Below are positions 1 to 4,297 of a stretch of 7,010 nucleotides of DNA, piece after piece. This DNA comes from Victivallales bacterium. GTDB taxonomy: Bacteria; Verrucomicrobiota; Lentisphaeria; Oligosphaerales; Oligosphaeraceae. The notes beneath the pieces were generated by a model that searched no databases, was not told the DNA's origin, and saw nothing but the letters and a program-made list of their open reading frames with translations. Both the position numbers and the translations under genes were made by a program. Within the stretch, counting starts at the first letter, position 1. Each line of letters begins with the position of its first letter. Location of the stretch: positions 1 to 7,010 of the forward strand of contig JAFZZD010000266.1 of assembly GCA_017615955.1 (NCBI GenBank), read 5' to 3'.

Positions 1-118
1 CGCTCACTCAGGTTGAGCAACCTGTAAAGCAATGCCCTAGGCTCCTCCGCACGGCTTGGCCAACCTGTACGGAGGTCCAACTGATGAAAACAAGCAGGTT
101 GGTCAACCTGAGTGAGCG
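1..118. repeat. 118-bp concentric palindromic element (possible MITE/REP-like or structured regulatory element)
   Basis: Bases 1-24 are the reverse complement of 95-118 with one mismatch (17 against 102). Bases 44-59 pair with 60-75 with 13 Watson-Crick pairs, one G-T pair and two mismatches. Both dyads share the same centre (between 59 and 60), leaving two unpaired 19-base tracts (25-43 and 76-94). The outer arms are themselves palindromic: caggttgagcaacctg at 9-24 and caggttggtcaacctg at 95-110. The left arm starts at the first base of the window, so it may continue outside it. There is no coding potential. Such compound symmetry suits a small non-autonomous mobile element with terminal inverted repeats, a REP-type repeat, or a folded transcript or operator cluster; the sequence alone does not decide. 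No target-site duplication can be tested because the left flank is missing. Confidence 0.7.
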
Positions 119-134
119 CCGCTTCGGCGCTCAC
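112..134 (+). other. Perfect GC-rich hairpin overlapping the right arm of the palindrome
   Basis: Bases 112-121 (gtgagcgccg) pair perfectly with 125-134 (cggcgctcac) around the three-base loop ctt, a ten-pair stem. No T-run follows, so it is not a standard intrinsic terminator for + strand transcripts. It shares bases 112-118 with the outer stem of the 1-118 palindrome, so the two structures exclude each other in a single strand. It lies directly upstream of the best promoter candidate. Possible roles are a transcription end or RNA-stability element for an upstream gene outside the window, or part of the repeat element. Confidence 0.6.
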
Positions 135-135
135 A

Positions 136-164
136 TTGATACAAGTGACATCCAGTTCTATTAC
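136..164 (+). promoter_or_regulatory. Candidate sigma70-type promoter for the acyl-CoA dehydrogenase operon
   Basis: A TTGATA box at 136-141 matches five of six consensus -35 positions. It is followed after 17 bases by TATTAC at 159-164, matching four of six -10 positions. A start near 170 would give a leader of about 100 bases, largely pyrimidine-rich (about 165-210). A weaker alternative is TTTACT (197-202) with TAAATT (219-224), spaced 16 bases and lying within a dyad (ttttcgc at 202-208, gcgaaaa at 227-233) that could be an operator. Both are consensus matches only; the host's promoter preferences are unknown. Confidence 0.35.
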
Positions 165-260
165 ACATTGTCCCTGTCCTTTTCGTCTTTTTTTCCTTTA
201 CTTTTCGCTTTGCAACTGTAAATTATGCGAAAAAGTTGTTGAACACCCCATATATAAAAA

Positions 261-265
261 AAGGA
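261..265 (+). promoter_or_regulatory. Ribosome binding site that sets the acyl-CoA dehydrogenase start
   Basis: AAGGA at 261-265 lies six bases before the ATG at 272 but directly abuts the ATG at 266. It lies downstream of the in-frame TTG at 236. This spacing favours 272 as the true start, giving a protein that begins MANYFSDNKD, which fits the beginning I expect for this family. Confidence 0.75.
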
Positions 266-271
266 ATGACC

Positions 272-1945
272 ATGGCGAATTATTTCAGTGACAACAAGGA
301 CGTGCTATTCCATTTCCAGCATCTGGACATAGACGAGGTGATAGGCCTGAAGGAGGACGGCTTCAAGGGCGAAGGGAATGCCGCAGACCTGGCCGCAGCC
401 AAGAAGGCATACCAGGACAAGCTGGAGCAAATCGGGCAGATTGCGGCGGAGAGAATTGCGCCCAGGGCCGCGGAAATCGACAGGGTGGAATGCTCATGCC
501 GCGCCCATCAAGTGACCATTCCCATTGGCATGAAGGACAATCTGGAGGACCTTAAAAACGCAGGGGTCACCGCCGTGACATTGCCACGCCAATACGGCGG
601 ACTGAACTTTCCCACTACCATATATAGTATGATGACGGAAATGGTGTCCCGAGCGGACGCCTCCTTGCAGAACCTGTTCGGCTTGCAGAGCATCGCGGAG
701 ACAGTGCGCCAATTCGGCTCGGAGGAGCAGAAGGCGCGTGTGTTGCCGCCCTTCGCAAGAGGCGAATGGAATGGTGCCATGGCACTGACAGAGCCGGAGG
801 CGGGCAGCGACCTGCAATCCGTCCAAATGACGGCAAAACTGGACGAAAATGGCGTATGGCGCCTAAACGGCCTCAAGCATTTCATTACGAACGGCATAGC
901 GGAAATGCTGCTGGTTCTGGCCCGCTCCGAGGAAGGAACCAGGGACGCCAGGGGGCTATCCATGTTCATCGTGCACCCTTGCCCGGAGCTGGTGGTGAAC
1001 CGCATTGAGGACAAAATGGGAATGCACGGCTCGCCAACCTGCGAACTGCAATTCAACAATGTGCCTGCTGAACTGGTGGGCAAGCGCCGCTTTGGTTTGA
1101 CGCGCTACGTGATGTCACTGATGAACGGCGCACGCCTTGCCATCAGTGCGCAGTCGGTGGGCATTGCCGAGGCCTCGCGTCAGGCTGCCTGGGAATATTG
1201 CTCGCAGCGCAAGCAATTCGGCAAGACGCTGGCCGAAATCGGCCCGGTCCATGAAATGCTGACACGCATGGACGCATTGACGGCGGCCTCACGGGCACTG
1301 CTCTACGAAACCTGCAAATGGGTTGATTTGCGGGACGCCTGGAATTTCGAGGCGGAGGCGCATCCTGAAAACGAGGAGGCACCTGCCAAATCCAAAGAAG
1401 CGGCGAAAGTGGCGGACGCGCTGACGCCGATGACAAAGGCATTCAACACCGAATCCGCCAACCAGTGCGCATACGACAGCATACAATGCCATGGCGGCAA
1501 GGGCTACATGAGGGAGCGTCCCATTGAACGCTACTACAGGGACGCCCGCATCATGAACATCTACGAAGGCACCACCCAGATGCAGGTGGTTGCAGCCACG
1601 GCAGGCATCCTGAAAGGCAGTGTGGAGCCGCTTTTCGACGAACTGGAGGCATACCCGTATGCCGCCGCCGCAATGCCATTGTTCCAGAAGGTCAAGGCAG
1701 AGCGTGTTCATACAAAGGCGGCCACCGAGGCGCTTGGCGCCGCCACTGACTTGCAGGCCTACCTGGCAAGGCGCATGGTACGCGCAAACACAATCGTATT
1801 TGCCGCATTGCTGCTGCTCAAGGAAGGAACCGTGGATGAAAGCCGGCTGGAGACAGCCAGGCGCTTCATCTGGGAGTTCCTACCCGAGGCCAAGATGCAT
1901 TCCGAAGTGATACTGGACACCATCAGCGAGGGAGACAAACAATGA
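272..1945 (+). CDS. Acyl-CoA dehydrogenase family protein (557 aa)
   Basis: This is a FAD-dependent, presumably cytoplasmic flavoprotein that would introduce an alpha,beta double bond into an acyl-CoA and pass electrons to an electron-transfer flavoprotein; no ETF gene is in the window. The first family signature is seen at residues about 171-182 (ALTEPEAGSDLQ) and the second at 405-424, starting QCHGGKGYMRE. The IYEGTTQ motif carries the likely catalytic base, Glu432. Two features mark a longer subclass than the roughly 380-residue classical enzymes: a charged segment at about 359-386 and a helical C-terminal extension after about residue 445. This recalls the 560-600-residue group that includes DmdC-like enzymes. 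The substrate cannot be read from the sequence. The start at 272 is chosen for its AAGGA site. The stop overlaps the next start as ATGA, suggesting translational coupling. Nothing looks broken. Confidence 0.95.
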   Translation: MANYFSDNKDVLFHFQHLDIDEVIGLKEDGFKGEGNAADLAAAKKAYQDKLEQIGQIAAERIAPRAAEIDRVECSCRAHQVTIPIGMKDNLEDLKNAGVTAVTLPRQYGGLNFPTTIYSMMTEMVSRADASLQNLFGLQSIAETVRQFGSEEQKARVLPPFARGEWNGAMALTEPEAGSDLQSVQMTAKLDENGVWRLNGLKHFITNGIAEMLLVLARSEEGTRDARGLSMFIVHPCPELVVNRIEDKMGMHGSPTCELQFNNVPAELVGKRRFGLTRYVMSLMNGARLAISAQSVGIAEASRQAAWEYCSQRKQFGKTLAEIGPVHEMLTRMDALTAASRALLYETCKWVDLRDAWNFEAEAHPENEEAPAKSKEAAKVADALTPMTKAFNTESANQCAYDSIQCHGGKGYMRERPIERYYRDARIMNIYEGTTQMQVVAATAGILKGSVEPLFDELEAYPYAAAAMPLFQKVKAERVHTKAATEALGAATDLQAYLARRMVRANTIVFAALLLLKEGTVDESRLETARRFIWEFLPEAKMHSEVILDTISEGDKQ

Positions 1946-2655
1946 AGCAGAGTTGGGAAAGCACACTGTTTGACATACAGGAACTTGACCTGAAAATCGC
2001 GGCGCTGGAGGCAAATCTGGCAACTCATCCTGGACGGCTGGACGCCATCAAAAAGCAATTTGCCGAACTCAAGCAGAAAAAAGAGGACGCGGCCCAAAAA
2101 GTCACGGAAATACAACTGTCCATACGCAAGACTGAAGGGCAAATCGAAGACCTGAAAAAACGCAAGAAGGAATTCCAGGACAAGACTGCCCTCATACGCA
2201 GCAACGAGGAATACAAGGCGGCATTGACGCAAATGGCGCTGTGCGACAAGTCGGTCTCCGATTTGGAAGGCGCGCTGGTGGAATACATGGACAAACAGGA
2301 AGAGGCGCTCCAGCAACAAAAGGACGTTGCAAAGATAATTGAGGACGCAAAGGTCGTTGGAGGCGCGGAACTGGAGGCCATCGAGCGTGAGAGACAGGAA
2401 AACAAAAAGGAAATCGACGCCTTGAATGCGCAACGGCAGGCGCTTGTAGGCGGTGTGCCTACGGATATAATGAGCCGCTATGACAGGCTGCGCACCGCAC
2501 CCACCAACAACAGGCTGCGCCCAGTGTTCGTGCCAGTGGTCAAGGATGTGTGCGGCAGATGCAAAGTCAAGCAGACGCCGCAGACCATAATCAACGTGCG
2601 CAAGGGAGTTACCTCATTCTGCTCATCATGCGGAGCGATTTTCTATGAAGGGTAA
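1942..2655 (+). CDS. Coiled-coil protein with C-terminal C4 zinc ribbon (COG1579/CT398-like)
   Basis: The protein has 237 residues. About residues 5-175 are rich in Lys, Glu, Gln and Ala with heptad-like spacing and no hydrophobic stretch, indicating a long cytoplasmic helical hairpin or coiled coil. The C-terminus carries a zinc ribbon with Cys204-x2-Cys207 and Cys227-x2-Cys230, 19 residues apart. This architecture is that of the COG1579 family, whose members include chlamydial CT398 and Helicobacter HP0958. Those have been linked to secretion or flagellar regulation and RNA or sigma54 binding, but the function is not general across the family and should not be transferred here. The start ATG overlaps the preceding stop (ATGA) and is preceded by AGGGAG at 1929-1934. 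Its last 11 bases overlap the next gene. Family assignment is confident, the role unknown. Confidence 0.9.
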   Translation: MKQSWESTLFDIQELDLKIAALEANLATHPGRLDAIKKQFAELKQKKEDAAQKVTEIQLSIRKTEGQIEDLKKRKKEFQDKTALIRSNEEYKAALTQMALCDKSVSDLEGALVEYMDKQEEALQQQKDVAKIIEDAKVVGGAELEAIERERQENKKEIDALNAQRQALVGGVPTDIMSRYDRLRTAPTNNRLRPVFVPVVKDVCGRCKVKQTPQTIINVRKGVTSFCSSCGAIFYEG

Positions 2656-3376
2656 GCAGGCGGCAAAGACTGTATTTGTCACTGGCGGCGCAAAAAGGAT
2701 AGGCGCGGCGATCTGCCGTTGCTTTGCGGCAGCGGGATACCGTGTTGTGCTGCACTGCCACACCTCGGTCCAGGAAGGAGAGGCTTTGGCGGACGAGCTG
2801 GGCGGCGTGTGCGTGGCGGTGGACTTTATGGACATGGGGGCCGTATCCTCAATCATTCCCCAACTTATCGAACTGGGATTTGCGCCTGATGTGCTGGTGA
2901 ATTCCGCCTCGTTATACAGGCGGGCCAGCCTGGGGGAGTCGGTACCATCCCTTGAGCGTGAGATGTTTGCCATCAACTTCGAGGCGCCATTTGAGCTTAT
3001 GCGCTCGTTCAAGGAGCACTGCAAAAAAGGCGCAATAATCAACTTAGGCGACCAGCGCACCGCTTTTACGGATCCAGCTGCGGGAATCTATGCGATTGCC
3101 AAGAAGGCACTTGCCTCGGCCAGCGAGGCGGCGGCCCTGGAGTGGGCGCCAGACATTCGCGTGAACACCGTGGCGCCAGGACTGGTGCTCTCGCCACCAG
3201 GTGTAAACCCAAAGGCACTGGACAAGCTATTGCCCAAAGTGCCCATGCGCAAACGCAGCACCGAAGATGACGTGGCAAAAGCCTGCCTGTATCTGGCGGA
3301 AAACCAGACCATGACAGGGCAGACATTGTACATAGACGGTGGCCTCCATCTGCTGGGGCACTCCGTTGAAAGTTAA
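2645..3376 (+). CDS. Short-chain dehydrogenase/reductase, pteridine-reductase-like (243 aa)
   Basis: This is a classical-length SDR with a Rossmann fold. The nucleotide-binding motif TGGAKRIG is at residues 13-20, the NSAS motif at 86-89, the catalytic Tyr149-x3-Lys153 in YAIAK, and the family's C-terminal IDGG motif near the end. The position usually held by the catalytic Ser, 13 residues before the Tyr, is occupied by Asp136 (INLGDQRT). An Asp there is characteristic of pteridine reductases such as Leishmania PTR1 (Asp181/Tyr194/Lys198) and of FolM-type dihydromonapterin reductases. The TGxxxRIG start fits too. A NAD(P)H-dependent, probably NADPH-dependent, reductase acting on a pterin or dihydrofolate-like substrate is therefore a reasonable inference, unproven here. 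The start overlaps the zinc-ribbon gene by 11 bases, with CGGAG at 2631-2635 nine bases upstream. Other SDR substrates remain possible. Confidence 0.9.
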   Translation: MKGKQAAKTVFVTGGAKRIGAAICRCFAAAGYRVVLHCHTSVQEGEALADELGGVCVAVDFMDMGAVSSIIPQLIELGFAPDVLVNSASLYRRASLGESVPSLEREMFAINFEAPFELMRSFKEHCKKGAIINLGDQRTAFTDPAAGIYAIAKKALASASEAAALEWAPDIRVNTVAPGLVLSPPGVNPKALDKLLPKVPMRKRSTEDDVAKACLYLAENQTMTGQTLYIDGGLHLLGHSVES

Positions 3377-3377
3377 A

Positions 3378-3399
3378 TGTGGGTCCCGAGGCGCCCACA
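3378..3399 (+). other. Short hairpin in the gap between the SDR and MBL genes
   Basis: TGTGGG at 3378-3383 pairs with CCCACA at 3394-3399 around a ten-base loop, starting two bases after the SDR stop codon. No T-run follows, so it is not an intrinsic terminator. It could act as an RNA-processing or stability element that separates the MBL message from the upstream part of the operon. The stem is short and could be chance. Confidence 0.35.
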
Positions 3400-3408
3400 C
3401 CAAAAATT

Positions 3409-3414
3409 AAGGAG
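3409..3414 (+). promoter_or_regulatory. Strong Shine-Dalgarno that sets the MBL-fold hydrolase start
   Basis: AAGGAG at 3409-3414 sits six bases before the ATG at 3421. The longer in-frame alternative, GTG at 3379, would begin inside the hairpin region and would place this ribosome binding site within the coding sequence. Confidence 0.8.
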
Positions 3415-3420
3415 AAAGAA

Positions 3421-4206
3421 ATGCAAATCAGGATACTTGGAAGTTGTTCCGGCACAGAACCCATGCCAGGCAGGCACCAGACCTCAGTGACATTGGAGGC
3501 TGGCGGCCACGTCTATTTTTTCGATGCAGGCGAGAATTGTCATTTTAACGCATATTTAAATGGCGTTGACTTGCTGAGTATGAAAGCAATTTTCATTTCA
3601 CACTATCACAGCGACCATTTGGCGGGACTGCCGCTGCTGATGTGGCTGCCGCGCAAGCTGATGGCGGTCAACAAAATCGCGGACTTTCCTGGCAATGAGA
3701 TAGGACTCTACTTCCCCAGCAAGGGGCTTTACGAGGCAATGATGTGCTTCCTCAATGCAATGGAGCCCGGCGTGACCAACAGACTGCCGTACAAGAACTA
3801 TGTCATCAACGAAGGCTGCTTCTATGACGACGGGACAATTTCGGTGGAGGCAATCCACAACAGGCACTTGCCACCGAATGCAGATGGAAGCTGGACAAGT
3901 TTCAGCTTCCTCATCCGCTGCGAAGGCAAGCGCATAGTGTATTCTGGTGACATAGCCGACTTGAGCGAACTGGATTGCTTCCTGAAGCCAGAGCCATGCG
4001 ACCTGTTCCTCATGGAAACGGGCCATCACCACCCATGGGAAGTGGCGCGCAGACTGCGGGAAGGCAACTACGAGATCAAGCAGCTGGCATTCATGCACCA
4101 TGGAAGGGATTTCCTGCTGCGTCTGGAGGAGAGCAAGAGACTCACCCAGGAAGCATACCAGGCGCCGTTCATCGTCACCTCTGACAACCAGGTGATTACG
4201 CCTTGA
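3421..4206 (+). CDS. Metallo-beta-lactamase-fold hydrolase, RNase Z-like (261 aa)
   Basis: This is a probable dinuclear-zinc hydrolase of the RNase Z-like branch of the MBL superfamily, cytoplasmic with no signal peptide. The metal-binding motif His61-x-His63-x-Asp65-His66 lies in SHYHSDHLAGLP. Further likely ligands are His146 or His149 (AIHNRHLPP), Asp177 (YSGDIADL) and His226 (FMHHGRDF). A His-rich stretch at 202-204 (ETGHHHPWE) may also be in the active site. The beginning, IRILGSCSGTEPMPGRHQTS, is the usual beta-strand start of this group. At 261 residues it is shorter than bacterial tRNase Z (about 300 or more). I do not see a Gly/Pro-rich tRNA-binding arm between His66 and His146, so tRNA 3' processing is doubtful; a phosphodiesterase or other esterase role is possible. 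It lies 44 bp after the SDR gene and probably shares its transcript. Confidence 0.88.
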   Translation: MQIRILGSCSGTEPMPGRHQTSVTLEAGGHVYFFDAGENCHFNAYLNGVDLLSMKAIFISHYHSDHLAGLPLLMWLPRKLMAVNKIADFPGNEIGLYFPSKGLYEAMMCFLNAMEPGVTNRLPYKNYVINEGCFYDDGTISVEAIHNRHLPPNADGSWTSFSFLIRCEGKRIVYSGDIADLSELDCFLKPEPCDLFLMETGHHHPWEVARRLREGNYEIKQLAFMHHGRDFLLRLEESKRLTQEAYQAPFIVTSDNQVITP

Positions 4207-4214
4207 AAAAACTG

Positions 4215-4241
4215 GCCATAGCACTAAATTATGGCATTTTT
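4215..4241 (+). terminator. Modest intrinsic terminator after the MBL-fold gene
   Basis: GCCATA at 4215-4220 pairs with TATGGC at 4230-4235 around a nine-base loop, followed by ATTTTTC. The A-tract just upstream (4206-4211) could extend the stem against the T-run across a small internal loop. Its place eight bases after the MBL stop and before a 90-bp gene gap supports a transcription end, although the stem is short and leaky termination is possible. Confidence 0.5.
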
Positions 4242-4297
4242 CACACTTGTTTTTGGAGCAATTGTTAAATAAGGGTTAAAATTTAAAAAGAGGAAGT

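Noticed and set aside
1..118. Integron attC site
   Set aside because: A GTTRRRY match (12-18) and an RYYYAAC match (75-81) exist, but in reversed order and at unsuitable positions in the palindrome. No integrase or cassette structure is visible.
112..134. Intrinsic terminator for a gene upstream of the window
   Set aside because: The ten-pair stem is strong, but no T-run follows on the + strand (the next bases are attgatacaa), so only a hairpin is claimed.
236..271. TTG at 236 or ATG at 266 as the acyl-CoA dehydrogenase start
   Set aside because: The Shine-Dalgarno AAGGA (261-265) is correctly spaced only for the ATG at 272, and the extra residues do not look like the family N-terminus.
119..271. 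Small gene, tRNA or known riboswitch in the leader region
   Set aside because: No open frame with a ribosome site, no cloverleaf and no riboswitch core that I recognise; only a pyrimidine-rich tract and promoter-like boxes are visible.
1759..2433. A 224-codon open frame on the - strand across the first two genes
   Set aside because: It spans the junction of two well-supported + strand genes, has no family features, and its Leu/Phe-rich translation mirrors the Lys/Gln/Glu-rich coiled-coil codons opposite.
3379..3420. GTG at 3379 as the start of the MBL-fold gene
   Set aside because: The strong AAGGAG at 3409-3414 sits six bases before the ATG at 3421, and the MBL fold begins right at QIRILGSCSGT.
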